Of a DNA stretch of 64,000 nt, positions 44,857 through 53,783 are shown in pieces (within the stretch, counting starts at the first letter, position 1; every line of letters begins with the position of its first letter). Where the stretch lies: positions 1 to 64,000 of the forward strand of contig QCSA01000005.1 of NCBI GenBank assembly GCA_003211695.1, given 5' to 3'. Both the position numbers and the translations under genes were made by a program. This DNA comes from Pelagibacteraceae bacterium AG-464-P07. GTDB lineage: Bacteria; Pseudomonadota; Alphaproteobacteria; Pelagibacterales; Pelagibacteraceae. The notes below the pieces were generated by a model. It was given only the letters and a program-made list of their open reading frames with translations. It did not search any database and was not told the origin of the DNA.

Positions 44857-46602
44857 TTAATAGGAAGTAACTGGCATACTTTTGACTGTTTTATGTTCTT
44901 TTTGGACTTGATTTATAACATTGCTCTTGTGTAAATCACGAGTATCTGCTGGACTAACTTTGACAATACCTTTTGATAATTTTTCTCTTCTAATTATTCG
45001 ATAAATATTGTCCCATTCCTTAAATAAATTCAATTCTTCTTTTTTGGAAATCCAACGTTTTCTTTTACTTTTCATAGTATCAATTAGACTGGTACATGCA
45101 TTATGAAAAGCTGTCTGAAGTTTAGAATCATGTCCTTCGTTTGAAAATAAACCTTTAAGAATAATTTTAACTGAACTAAGCAGACTAGATTTACTATTTG
45201 TTGATTTATTAGATTTATAAAATCTTAGATAAAACTTTAATTTCCAAAGGAATAGACCCACGCGTGATATACCAGGACAATACTTCTGTGAAGGAAACAG
45301 AGCTAAACTATCAAGAATATGTTTGAAATACTCAATATCTAATTTAATTTTATTTGAGTCATACAAGCTATTAAATAACTCTGTTCCTGGCAAAGCCATA
45401 TAAAAACCTACCGAAAGATCGGTTACACCATGTTTTGCTAATCGCTCAACAAAATTTCTATTTTCATTAAGATGCTTAGGAAGGTCATGGGGAAAGCCTA
45501 TAACGAGAAAAACTGCTACATTCAGATCTGCTTGAGCTGCTGCATCTACACTGTCAAAAAGTCGGTCTGTTTTCATTTTTTTCTTTATGTACTTCCTTGT
45601 TTCTTCCGATCCAGACTCAGGTGCATATGCCATACTAGTCATACCAGATTTTTTTATAAGAAAAGCAATTTCGCTATCTATAGCTTCAGAACGAGTTCCT
45701 GTAGGGAGCTGCCAGGTGATATTTAGCTCTCTTTTTATTAATTCCTCACAAAATATTTTTATCCAATCTCTTTTTATTATCGCGGTTAGATCTTGGAAAG
45801 GAAAGTTGCCCGCTCCAAATTTTTTTACATAATATTCTATTTCATCAACAACGAGTATAGGATCTCGAGGTATCCATAGAGGCAACCACATGTTAGGAGC
45901 CGAACAATAAGTACATTGATATGGGCAACCTCGAGTAGCAAGTATAGGAATAGTCAATTTATTCGAATACATACCTCCAACAAATCTGCTCTCATGATAT
46001 CCTTTGATATTAAAAGAATCCCAATCAGGATATGAGATCTTGTCGATACTTTGTCGTCTGTTTCTTCTATTATTAATAACAACTTGATTATTTATCCTGT
46101 AACCTATGCCTTCAATTTTTTGAAAAGTTACTTTATTTTTTATTGCCTTTACTAATGCAATTATAGTTTCTTCACCTTCTCCCATCACAATATAGTCCGC
46201 ATTAGAAGTGATCAGAGAAAACTCAGGCATTGCTGAAATATGTTCTCCTCCTAAAATGACAGGCATATTTGGAAATTTCTCCTTTATTAATGATATAAGC
46301 TTAACTACAGCGGGCCATTCATGAGTAAATATTACTGATATCCCAACACACTTGGTGTTGGGATTAATTTTTTTAACTATTTCTTTTAGACCTAAACCAA
46401 CTAAATATCCTTTATAGTAGCCAGTTCTATTTTTAGGCGCTTCTCCTACAGCATCTAAGACCTCAACTTTAAATCCATGTTCTTTAAGAGAAGAAGATAT
46501 GTAGGCCAAACCAATCGGTAAACTTATTGAAGTTGTAGCAAATCTAAAAGACTCAACTGCCGGCGGTCTTATAAGTTGGATATCAAAATGCGATAATGTC
46601 AT
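44857..46602 (-). CDS. B12-binding-domain radical SAM protein
   Basis: About 580 aa. The N-terminal cobalamin-binding-like domain (about 1-150) has a GGEHISAMPEF loop. The radical SAM cluster motif CPYQCTYC is near residues 226-233, followed by barrel segments YAPESGSEETRKYI and VIGFPHD. A basic C-terminal extension (about 440-580) is unlike the 3.7-kb homologue. I prefer ATG 46602 over TTG 46608; neither has a good ribosome-binding site. Substrate unknown. It stands alone next to tRNA-Leu, so it may be accessory DNA. Confidence 0.87.
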   Translation of the reverse strand: MTLSHFDIQLIRPPAVESFRFATTSISLPIGLAYISSSLKEHGFKVEVLDAVGEAPKNRTGYYKGYLVGLGLKEIVKKINPNTKCVGISVIFTHEWPAVVKLISLIKEKFPNMPVILGGEHISAMPEFSLITSNADYIVMGEGEETIIALVKAIKNKVTFQKIEGIGYRINNQVVINNRRNRRQSIDKISYPDWDSFNIKGYHESRFVGGMYSNKLTIPILATRGCPYQCTYCSAPNMWLPLWIPRDPILVVDEIEYYVKKFGAGNFPFQDLTAIIKRDWIKIFCEELIKRELNITWQLPTGTRSEAIDSEIAFLIKKSGMTSMAYAPESGSEETRKYIKKKMKTDRLFDSVDAAAQADLNVAVFLVIGFPHDLPKHLNENRNFVERLAKHGVTDLSVGFYMALPGTELFNSLYDSNKIKLDIEYFKHILDSLALFPSQKYCPGISRVGLFLWKLKFYLRFYKSNKSTNSKSSLLSSVKIILKGLFSNEGHDSKLQTAFHNACTSLIDTMKSKRKRWISKKEELNLFKEWDNIYRIIRREKLSKGIVKVSPADTRDLHKSNVINQVQKEHKTVKSMPVTSY

Positions 46603-46634
46603 TTTCAAAATAATATTAGATGAAATTCATTAAA

Positions 46635-47861
46635 TTAATCAAGATTTTTAATTTTAAAAAGTAATAGTAGTCCAATAATCAGTAAAAAAATAGCAGCAGA
46701 AAATCCAATTCTTTGGCTTCCACTCACAAAAGTAAGTGTACTAACCAATACTGGACCAAGAAATGAGGTTAATTTCCCTGAAGTTGCAAACAGACCAAAA
46801 CCTTTGCTTTGATCTTCATTAATTAGCATTTTTGAAATAACAACTCTGCTCGCTGATTGAATTGGACCTATGAATAAACCATTTATGGTAGCAAAAACAA
46901 AAAAATGCATTTTAGAAAAGGAAAATAAAATTAAAATAGAAGAAATAATTATTCCTAACAATGATAAGACGATTATTTTTTTTGAACCCAAAAGATCATT
47001 AAAGTATCCACCAATTATTGCGCCAATCACAGCAGAAACATTCATTAAAATTGATAATTGAAGTAGTTCCTTTATCGATAATTGAAATACTCCAACAGCA
47101 AATATTCCACCCATGACAATAATGGCATTAAGTCCATCTGCATAGAGCATTCTAGCGATTAAAAAAATTCCAATTTTTTTTAACCCTCTATCCCAAACAA
47201 TTTTTTGGATTTGAGAAAATAGACCAATTTCACTTTTAGTTTGTATTAAAGTTTTTTTTGCACTTATTAATAACGGTATTGAAAATATTAAAAACCACAA
47301 GCTTACAAAAAATGAAATTGCTCTAACATTTTCATAATTTTCTTTCTTTAGACCAAATATAGGATTTTCGGTATCTATAAATAATTTTATTGCCAAAAGT
47401 AAAACTAATATGCCACCTAGGTACCCTAACGCAAAACTTGCTCCAGAGGATTTTCCAAGATTTTTTTCTGACGAAACAGTTTTGAGCAAAGCATTGTAAA
47501 ATAATAAACTTAGTTCATAAAAAAAATTTGCAATTACTACAATTATTAAAGTGAAAAAAATATAGTCTTTTGAAGGTTTTGCAAACCAGAGTGAGGTGGT
47601 TAAAATAATGCACAATAGTGAAAATATTCTTAGAAAAGTAACTGTTAAATTTTTTTTGTCAGAAATAGCGCCTAGAAATGGTCCAATTACTGCAACAGCA
47701 AAACCTGAAACTCCAATGGCCCAGCCCCAATAAGATTGTCCCAATATAGGGTCCTTTACAATTTGTTGTGCAAAATAAGTTGCAAAAATAAAAGTAATGA
47801 TAATTGTCGTAAAGGATGAATTTGCAAAATCATAAAGTGCAAAGTTAATTATTTTTCTCAT
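46635..47861 (-). CDS. UMF1/Atg22-type MFS transporter
   Basis: About 408 aa, roughly twelve transmembrane helices. The start MRKIINFALYDFANSSF is the hallmark of the UMF1 family (related to yeast Atg22), followed by GVSGFAVAVIGPFLGAISDKKN, the MFS loop 2-3 region. I moved the start from the TTG/ATG-rich upstream stretch to ATG 47861 to give this conserved N-terminus. It likely exports or imports small metabolites; the substrate is unknown. Divergent from the adenine deaminase gene. Confidence 0.9.
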   Translation of the reverse strand: MRKIINFALYDFANSSFTTIIITFIFATYFAQQIVKDPILGQSYWGWAIGVSGFAVAVIGPFLGAISDKKNLTVTFLRIFSLLCIILTTSLWFAKPSKDYIFFTLIIVVIANFFYELSLLFYNALLKTVSSEKNLGKSSGASFALGYLGGILVLLLAIKLFIDTENPIFGLKKENYENVRAISFFVSLWFLIFSIPLLISAKKTLIQTKSEIGLFSQIQKIVWDRGLKKIGIFLIARMLYADGLNAIIVMGGIFAVGVFQLSIKELLQLSILMNVSAVIGAIIGGYFNDLLGSKKIIVLSLLGIIISSILILFSFSKMHFFVFATINGLFIGPIQSASRVVISKMLINEDQSKGFGLFATSGKLTSFLGPVLVSTLTFVSGSQRIGFSAAIFLLIIGLLLLFKIKNLD

Positions 47862-47940
47862 ACATTGATAATGATAATTGCTTATTTTCATATATAATAG
47901 CAATATCTGCTTAATTAATACAAAAACCGGGAGTTACCAA

Positions 47941-48945
47941 GTGAGTGAAATTATCAAATTAATAAAAAGAGTACCAAAAGCTGAATTGCATTTACATATC
48001 GAAGGTTCTCTGGAACCAGAGCTCATGTTTAAGCTGGCCAAAAGAAATAAGATAAAAATCCCTTTTGGAAGTGTTGATGAAATCAAGATCGCTTATAATT
48101 TCCACAATCTTCAATCCTTTTTAGATATTTATTATCAAGGAGCTAAGGTTCTTATTAGTGAGCAGGACTTTTTCGATCTTACTTGGGCCTACCTGCTAAA
48201 GTCCAAAGAAGATAATGTTGTTCACACAGAAATTTTCTTTGATCCCCAATCTCACACAGATAGAGGAATTAAATTTGACCTAGTTATCAATGGCATTCAC
48301 AGGGCTATTCTGAAAGCTAAAAAAGAACTAGGAATAAGTTCAAAAATTATCATGTGTTTCTTAAGACATCTTGATGAACAGTCAGCTTTTAAAACATTAG
48401 ATCAAGCCTTAACACATAAAGATAAAATTATTGGGGTAGGTCTTGACTCTTCAGAAGTTGGTTATCCTCCAAGTAAATTTGAGCGCGTGTTTAATAAGGC
48501 AATGGAAGAAGGTTTTTTGACCGTAGCCCATGCAGGAGAAGAAGGACCTTCTGAATATATTTGGCAGGCATTGGAGCTTCTTAAAGTAAAGAGAATTGAT
48601 CATGGTGTCCGATGCTTAGAGGATGAAAAGCTTGTTCAAAGACTGCGTGATGACCAAATCCCTTTAACAGTTTGTCCTCTTTCAAACGTCAAACTCCGTA
48701 TTTTTAAAAAACTTAAAGATCACAACCTAAAAATGTTGCTGGATAAAGGATTAATAACTACGGTTAATTCCGATGATCCTGCTTATTTTGGGGGATACCT
48801 CAACACAAATTTGATCAAATGCCAAATGGCTTTGAATCTTACTAAAGGGGATATTAAAAAACTGATTATAAATTCATTTAGATCATCTTTTTTGAGCGAA
48901 GATAAAAAGAAAAAATGGATAGAGCAGATTAATAAGTTAGTCTAA
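47941..48945 (+). CDS. Adenine deaminase (adenosine/adenine deaminase family)
   Basis: 334 aa, metal-dependent TIM-barrel deaminase. Zinc and catalytic motifs: [46 protein letters not shown] and [10 protein letters not shown]. The IDHGVR and EEGPSEYIW segments resemble bacterial adenine aminohydrolases more than true adenosine deaminases, so adenine to hypoxanthine is the favoured reaction. Start is GTG 47941, with GGGAG 7 nt upstream; the longer upstream frame is not credible. The coding DNA looks clearly richer in G+C than its neighbours (37% in one 60-base sample I counted), hinting at transfer. Confidence 0.92.
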   Translation: MSEIIKLIKRVPKAELHLHIEGSLEPELMFKLAKRNKIKIPFGSVDEIKIAYNFHNLQSFLDIYYQGAKVLISEQDFFDLTWAYLLKSKEDNVVHTEIFFDPQSHTDRGIKFDLVINGIHRAILKAKKELGISSKIIMCFLRHLDEQSAFKTLDQALTHKDKIIGVGLDSSEVGYPPSKFERVFNKAMEEGFLTVAHAGEEGPSEYIWQALELLKVKRIDHGVRCLEDEKLVQRLRDDQIPLTVCPLSNVKLRIFKKLKDHNLKMLLDKGLITTVNSDDPAYFGGYLNTNLIKCQMALNLTKGDIKKLIINSFRSSFLSEDKKKKWIEQINKLV

Positions 48946-48959
48946 TTAAATAAACATTT

Positions 48960-50837
48960 CTATTTTTTTCTCTCTAAATATGTTTTCCACATTAAATTTA
49001 AACAATTTTCAAAGTGTTTAGCATACTGTTTTGTATCACTTAATGGAGACTTTAAAAATTTATTTCTCAATTCCTTTTTAGTTTGAAACAATTTTTCCAA
49101 ATCTGAAGCTTTAGAAACAGCTTTTAAAACATAATCTTTTTCATCATTAGCTATCCAATCTTCCATATCCAAATTTTTATTTATGCTTGTTCCAATTCTG
49201 GAATAAAAATTATTTCCTTTTTTTGTAAGCAATGGAACCCCCATCCAATTCGCTTCTAAACTTGTAGTAATTCCTGAATAAGGAAATGGGTCTAATGCAA
49301 TATCAATTTGATTATATTTTTTCAACATTTCTTCTCTTGTTTTAGATAGTCCTTCGGTAATTATTCTTTTAATATTTATTCCATTTTTTTGAAATTTTTT
49401 TTTTATATTGTTCACAATTACTAAATTATCCAATTGCTTTGCTTTTAAAAAAAGTTTTGAATTTTTTGCTTTCTTTAGTATTTCCGACCATAAAGCTATT
49501 ACATTGTCATTTATTTTAGATAAATTATTAAAACTCCCAAAAGTAATATTTCTTATATTTTGAAATCTACTGTGGTCAATGTTAATGTCATCTTTTATTG
49601 AAATACATTGAAAGGTATTGGGTAACTGAAAAATTTTCTCAGTAAAATATTTTTGATCGCTCAATGGTACAACATATGGATCTACTATAATATAATCTAT
49701 TTCTTTAAGACCTGTAGACGCATTATAACCCAACCAAGTTACTTGAACAGGTGCAGCCTTATTTACAAAAATTGATAATCTATTTTTTGCAGTATGACCA
49801 GAAAGATCAAATAAAATATCTATTGAGTCTTTGTTAACTAAATTAATGACTTCTGTATCACTTAAATGATTAATTTTTCTCCAAATGTAAAATCGTTTTT
49901 TTAATTCTAAAGTTATTTCATCCATTCTATTTGAGTTTGAATAAGCTATTAATTCAAATTTATCTTCACTAATATGATTTATTGTATTTAATAGATAATA
50001 ACTTATAGGATGTTTCCCATAATCACCTGATACAAATCCAATTCTAATTTTTTTGTTTTTCTTTTTTATTCTTGGAAATTGATTTATTTTGTCTAAATCA
50101 ATCTTGGATAAATTTTGTTTGAATTGTTGTGCTAATTCAAAATAAAGATTTGAATCAAAATATTTACTAAAATTTAAACAAAATAAATAATTTTGATATG
50201 CTTCGGAAAAGTTAGGATTTATTTTGATTACAGATTGAAAGTTTAATATAGCTAGGTCAAATTTCCCAATTTCTTGGTACAAAGTTCCCAAATTATTGTA
50301 GGCAGCAAAATAATTTTTATTAAATTTAATTGCAAGTTTGTAACTATCAATTGCTTTTTCATAATCTGTCTTTTTTTTATACAAATTACCCAGACTATAG
50401 TGTGCATCACTATCCTCCAAATTAATTTTCAGTATTCCGCGAAAATTTTTTTCGGATTTTTTTTCTTGATTTAAATTGTTATATAAATTTCCGAGTAACA
50501 GTAATGTAGCTTTTGATTTTGAATTAAGTTTTAAACACTCCTTTGACTGTATAATTGCTTCATCATATTTTTTTAAATTATAAAGTAACCGAAATAAATT
50601 AAAATGTGCATCAAAAAAATCTTCTTTGATATTTATAGATTTTTGAAAATAACTCATTGCCCCTTCTATTTTATTTAGTTCAAATAAAATTAATCCATAA
50701 ATATTACATAATTGATAATCTTTTGCGGTTCTTGTAAGTAAATTTTTAGCTAGACTTTCTGCTTTTAAAAAGTTACCCAAATTATAATTTTGGATTATTT
50801 CATTAATTTTTTCTTCAAATGTCATGATATTATTCAT
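48960..50837 (-). CDS. TPR protein with SPINDLY/OGT-type O-GlcNAc transferase domain (GT41)
   Basis: About 625 aa. Residues about 1-235 form six or seven tetratricopeptide repeats (for example the SDAHYSLGNLYKKKTDYEKA and FAAYNNLGTLYQEIGKFDLA units). Residues about 265-620 form the GT41 catalytic region, with RIGFVSGDYGKHPISYYL, DILFDLSGHTAKNRL, QVTWLGYNASTGL and DPFPYSGITTSLEANWMGVP. It would glycosylate proteins on Ser/Thr in the cytoplasm. An in-frame TTG precedes ATG 50837; ATG 50825 is another option. Convergent with the deaminase gene; targets unknown. Confidence 0.93.
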   Translation of the reverse strand: MNNIMTFEEKINEIIQNYNLGNFLKAESLAKNLLTRTAKDYQLCNIYGLILFELNKIEGAMSYFQKSINIKEDFFDAHFNLFRLLYNLKKYDEAIIQSKECLKLNSKSKATLLLLGNLYNNLNQEKKSEKNFRGILKINLEDSDAHYSLGNLYKKKTDYEKAIDSYKLAIKFNKNYFAAYNNLGTLYQEIGKFDLAILNFQSVIKINPNFSEAYQNYLFCLNFSKYFDSNLYFELAQQFKQNLSKIDLDKINQFPRIKKKNKKIRIGFVSGDYGKHPISYYLLNTINHISEDKFELIAYSNSNRMDEITLELKKRFYIWRKINHLSDTEVINLVNKDSIDILFDLSGHTAKNRLSIFVNKAAPVQVTWLGYNASTGLKEIDYIIVDPYVVPLSDQKYFTEKIFQLPNTFQCISIKDDINIDHSRFQNIRNITFGSFNNLSKINDNVIALWSEILKKAKNSKLFLKAKQLDNLVIVNNIKKKFQKNGINIKRIITEGLSKTREEMLKKYNQIDIALDPFPYSGITTSLEANWMGVPLLTKKGNNFYSRIGTSINKNLDMEDWIANDEKDYVLKAVSKASDLEKLFQTKKELRNKFLKSPLSDTKQYAKHFENCLNLMWKTYLERKK

Positions 50838-50868
50838 CAAATCAATTAAACTAATTTAAAATATAGAA

Positions 50869-51471
50869 ATGATCAAAAAATTATTTGATAAATGTGTGGA
50901 TTGGGCTGGTCGAAAATATGCAAATTCTGCCCTAGCTATTGTTTCTTTTATAGAAAGCTCTTTTTTTCCAATACCCCCTGATGTGATGATTATTCCTATG
51001 GTTATCGCAAAAAAACAATATTTTATTAAAATAGCTTTGATCGCAACTATATTTTCTGTCTTAGGTGGTCTGTTTGGATATTTGATAGGTTATGTTTTTT
51101 TTAATGAAATTGGTTTTAAAATTTTTCAATTTTACGGCTATGAAAATGTGAACATATTAAAAGAAATGTTCTCAAGTAAACAAGGCATGTTTTCTTGGTT
51201 TGGGCTTTTATTTGTTGCCGGGTTTACTCCTTTACCATTCAAAATATTAACAATCACTAGTGGATTTATACATTATAACATATTCGTTTTTATTTTAACT
51301 TGTGCGGTTACCAGAGGTTTAAGGTTTTTCTTAGTCGCATTTCTAACAAATAAATTTGGTTCAAAGATAAGTTCCTTTATGGAAAAAAAAGCCGGTAAAT
51401 GGACATTTATAATTGCTGGGGTAGTAATTTTATTATGCGCAATAGTTTATTTTTTAATAATGAATAAATAA
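50869..51471 (+). CDS. YqaA/DedA-related (VTT domain) membrane protein
   Basis: 200-aa integral membrane protein with about five hydrophobic segments. SFIESSFFPIPPDVMIIPMVIA and FVAGFTPLPFKILTITSGF are the paired re-entrant-loop motifs of the SNARE-associated/VTT family, YqaA subgroup. DedA relatives act in lipid-carrier recycling and membrane homeostasis; no specific role for YqaA is established. The stop overlaps the dsbB start by one base (TAATG), so the two are translationally coupled. Confidence 0.9.
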   Translation: MIKKLFDKCVDWAGRKYANSALAIVSFIESSFFPIPPDVMIIPMVIAKKQYFIKIALIATIFSVLGGLFGYLIGYVFFNEIGFKIFQFYGYENVNILKEMFSSKQGMFSWFGLLFVAGFTPLPFKILTITSGFIHYNIFVFILTCAVTRGLRFFLVAFLTNKFGSKISSFMEKKAGKWTFIIAGVVILLCAIVYFLIMNK

Positions 51472-51971
51472 TGTTAAATAAAAAAAACAATATAATTTTA
51501 ATTATTATTTTTTTCATAATTTTACTCTCACTTATTTCTGCGTTAACAATTGAATATGTTCTAGGTCATAAACCATGTGGTCTTTGTCTTTATGAACGAA
51601 TTCCCTATTTTCTTTCCGCTCTATTAATGATTAAAATATTCTTCTTTAAGAAATACGAAAAAATCACTTTGTTTATATTATTTTTTGTATTTATATCTAG
51701 TTCATTGCTTGCATTTTATCACTTTGGAATTGAACAAGGTTTTTTTAGTGAATCTTTTGTTTGTAATGTGGACAATCAGGTACAAATTCTATCAAAAGAA
51801 CAGCTTCTTAAAGAACTAAATCAAAACGTTGTAAGCTGTAAAGACGTAACATTCAGGATTTTGGGGCTATCGCTTGCTGCTATTAATACTATTTTATCTG
51901 TTGTATTGAGTATTATTTTTTTGAAATTATTTTTTAATTATGGCTCCAGTTCAACATCCCAATACAAATAA
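51471..51971 (+). CDS. dsbB: Disulfide bond formation protein DsbB
   Basis: 166-aa, four-helix inner-membrane quinone reductase that reoxidises DsbA. The first redox pair is C36-G-L-C39 (PCGLCLYER). The second periplasmic pair is C98 and C123, and LGLSLAAINTILS closes the fold. The length fits the family. Its last 34 bp overlap a convergent HNH nuclease gene. A TlpA-like thioredoxin lies 1.3 kb away. DsbA is not in the window. Confidence 0.92.
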   Translation: MLNKKNNIILIIIFFIILLSLISALTIEYVLGHKPCGLCLYERIPYFLSALLMIKIFFFKKYEKITLFILFFVFISSSLLAFYHFGIEQGFFSESFVCNVDNQVQILSKEQLLKELNQNVVSCKDVTFRILGLSLAAINTILSVVLSIIFLKLFFNYGSSSTSQYK

Positions 51972-52507
51972 TCCATCCAACTTTCATGTAAAAAATTTGG
52001 TGGGAAATTTCTACCATTTTGGTGTAAATCATCTACTGTTGGTCTGAAAGGCCTTCTAGATAATTTCATTCCAGAAGTAGAATGCAGTCTACCTCCTTTT
52101 TTAACATTACAAACTGAACAAGCTGTAACAACATTCTCCCAGTCAGTAAATCCTCCTTTAGATTTTGGCAATAAGTGATCAAAAGTTAAATCATTTTTAT
52201 CTCCGCAATACTGACAAGTGAATTTATCTCTAAGAAATACATTAAATCTGGTAAAATTTGGATACTCTGAAGGTTTGATAAAACTTTTTAAAGCAATTAC
52301 ACTTGGTAAATTCATTTCAAATGAAGGACTTCTTACTTTTCTCTTATAGCTGGAAACAATACTTACTTTCTGAAGAAAAACAGACTTAACGGTATCCTGC
52401 CAACACCACAATGATAGAGGGTAATAGCTTAAAGGTCTAAAATCAGCATTTAAAACCAATGCTGGACATTTCTCCAACGGAACTGTCTCTGAGGCTGTTA
52501 TTATCAT
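51938..52507 (-). CDS. HNH endonuclease domain protein (conserved alphaproteobacterial type)
   Basis: 189 aa. The HNH fold covers about residues 90-135: FTCQYCGDKNDLTFDHLLP supplies the first CxxC and the catalytic DH, followed by GGFTDWENVVTACSVCN with the second CxxC and the Asn. The N-terminal ALVLNADFRPLSYYPLSLW segment recurs in a widely conserved chromosomal HNH family. It is probably not a mobile-element nuclease; function unknown, perhaps DNA repair. Overlaps dsbB tail to tail. Confidence 0.9.
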   Translation of the reverse strand: MIITASETVPLEKCPALVLNADFRPLSYYPLSLWCWQDTVKSVFLQKVSIVSSYKRKVRSPSFEMNLPSVIALKSFIKPSEYPNFTRFNVFLRDKFTCQYCGDKNDLTFDHLLPKSKGGFTDWENVVTACSVCNVKKGGRLHSTSGMKLSRRPFRPTVDDLHQNGRNFPPNFLHESWMDYLYWDVELEP

Positions 52508-52571
52508 GCAAATAAGTTAGCCGATACTAAGAAATATTTCAAGGGATAGTTTTTTAACAATATTGTTTCGG

Positions 52572-53228
52572 TTATAAAAGATTTTTTCTTAAAAACTCTA
52601 ATCCCAGGCTTGAACCTTCAACGGATATTTTATGTTCACAATTTTTAAAAAGTTTAGTTCTAATTTTTAAATTCTGTTGCACTAAAAACTCTTTGCTCTC
52701 TAATAAATGACTGGGTGATACAATAGTATCTCTATCTCCATGCATCAAAAATATTCTAGGTCTTGAAACAATATTGTCTGATAAGTGCTGTTTATTAATT
52801 ATTTTTCCAGAATAACAAACTAAACAATTAATCTGCTCTTTTTTTTTAAGTGCAGTCTGAATAATCATCATAGAACCTTGGCTAAAACCAACCAATGCAA
52901 GATTTTTTATATCTAGTTGAAAATTATCAAGAACTTGATCCAAAAAAGTATTGAGTTTTTTTTCAGCTATTAAGGATTTTTCAAGAATCGCTTCATCATT
53001 TTCTATAGTCATATCAAACCACTGATAGCCGAGTGGATTTATGGTGCAAATTTCTGGAGCATTGGGACATAAAAATACAGCGTCTGGTAAAAATCTTCTC
53101 CAACTATTAGCAAGAACACTTATATCTTGACCATCTCCACCATAACCGTGGCACAAAATAATCATTTGCTTTGGCTCATTTTTCGAAAGTGATGAAAAAG
53201 ATGTTACATCAAAAATATATTTAGTCAT
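52572..53228 (-). CDS. Carboxylesterase/phospholipase-family alpha/beta hydrolase
   Basis: 218 aa, no signal peptide. LCHGYGGDGQDISVLANSW forms the oxyanion loop, GFSQGSMM holds the nucleophile Ser, HGDRDTIVS the Asp, and ENCEHKISVEG-like FKNCEHKISVEG the His. This is the acyl-protein thioesterase/carboxylesterase group (YpfH, EstB relatives). Substrate unknown. Overlaps the TlpA-like gene by 8 bp, so it is co-translated with it. Confidence 0.88.
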   Translation of the reverse strand: MTKYIFDVTSFSSLSKNEPKQMIILCHGYGGDGQDISVLANSWRRFLPDAVFLCPNAPEICTINPLGYQWFDMTIENDEAILEKSLIAEKKLNTFLDQVLDNFQLDIKNLALVGFSQGSMMIIQTALKKKEQINCLVCYSGKIINKQHLSDNIVSRPRIFLMHGDRDTIVSPSHLLESKEFLVQQNLKIRTKLFKNCEHKISVEGSSLGLEFLRKNLL

Positions 53229-53763
53229 AATCTGATAACCATTTCAAAAATTTTTTATCTTTAAAATCAATTGATCCAGTAATTCTTGCAAATTCTTTTC
53301 CTTTTTTATTTATTATAACTGTTGTTGGCACACCTATAAGTTTTAATTCTTTTACAAAATTTAAATTTGGATCAAAAAAAATTTCTAATTTTTTGACATT
53401 TAAATTAGAAAAAAATTTTTTTGTTTTTTCATAATTAATATTTTCTACATTAACAGGAAATATTACCAAATTTTTAAAATCTTCATTTTGAGAAAGGCTT
53501 TCCAAAGAGGGTATTTCCTCTTTGCAAGGTTTGCACCAAGTTGCCCAAAAGTTAAGCATTACAAGCTTTCCCAAATAATCTCTCAAATTAACCTTGTTAG
53601 CTGAAAAATCTTCAAATACTATAGGAGAGACTAGCTTTGGAGTTACATGTAGAGCTATATTATTAAATGGAACATTTTCATTTGTTTGTGATATTGATGA
53701 AGCAATATTAAAAAAAAGACAGCAAAAAATTGTAAATTTTATAGCTTTAATCATTTTTGACAT
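53221..53763 (-). CDS. TlpA-like membrane-anchored or secreted thioredoxin
   Basis: About 180 aa. An N-terminal hydrophobic signal or anchor (FTIFCCLFFNIASSIS) is followed by a thioredoxin fold with NFWATWCKPCKEEIPSL (redox CxxC) and the cis-Pro segment GVPTTVII. It would reduce periplasmic disulfides, for instance during cytochrome c maturation. I chose ATG 53763 (MSKMIKAIKF) or the ATG at 53754. The frame's upstream extension overlaps the argH start and is Tyr/Phe-rich, so unlikely. Divergent from argH. Confidence 0.88.
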   Translation of the reverse strand: MSKMIKAIKFTIFCCLFFNIASSISQTNENVPFNNIALHVTPKLVSPIVFEDFSANKVNLRDYLGKLVMLNFWATWCKPCKEEIPSLESLSQNEDFKNLVIFPVNVENINYEKTKKFFSNLNVKKLEIFFDPNLNFVKELKLIGVPTTVIINKKGKEFARITGSIDFKDKKFLKWLSDYD

Positions 53764-53783
53764 AAAAAACAAATACTTAGCAT

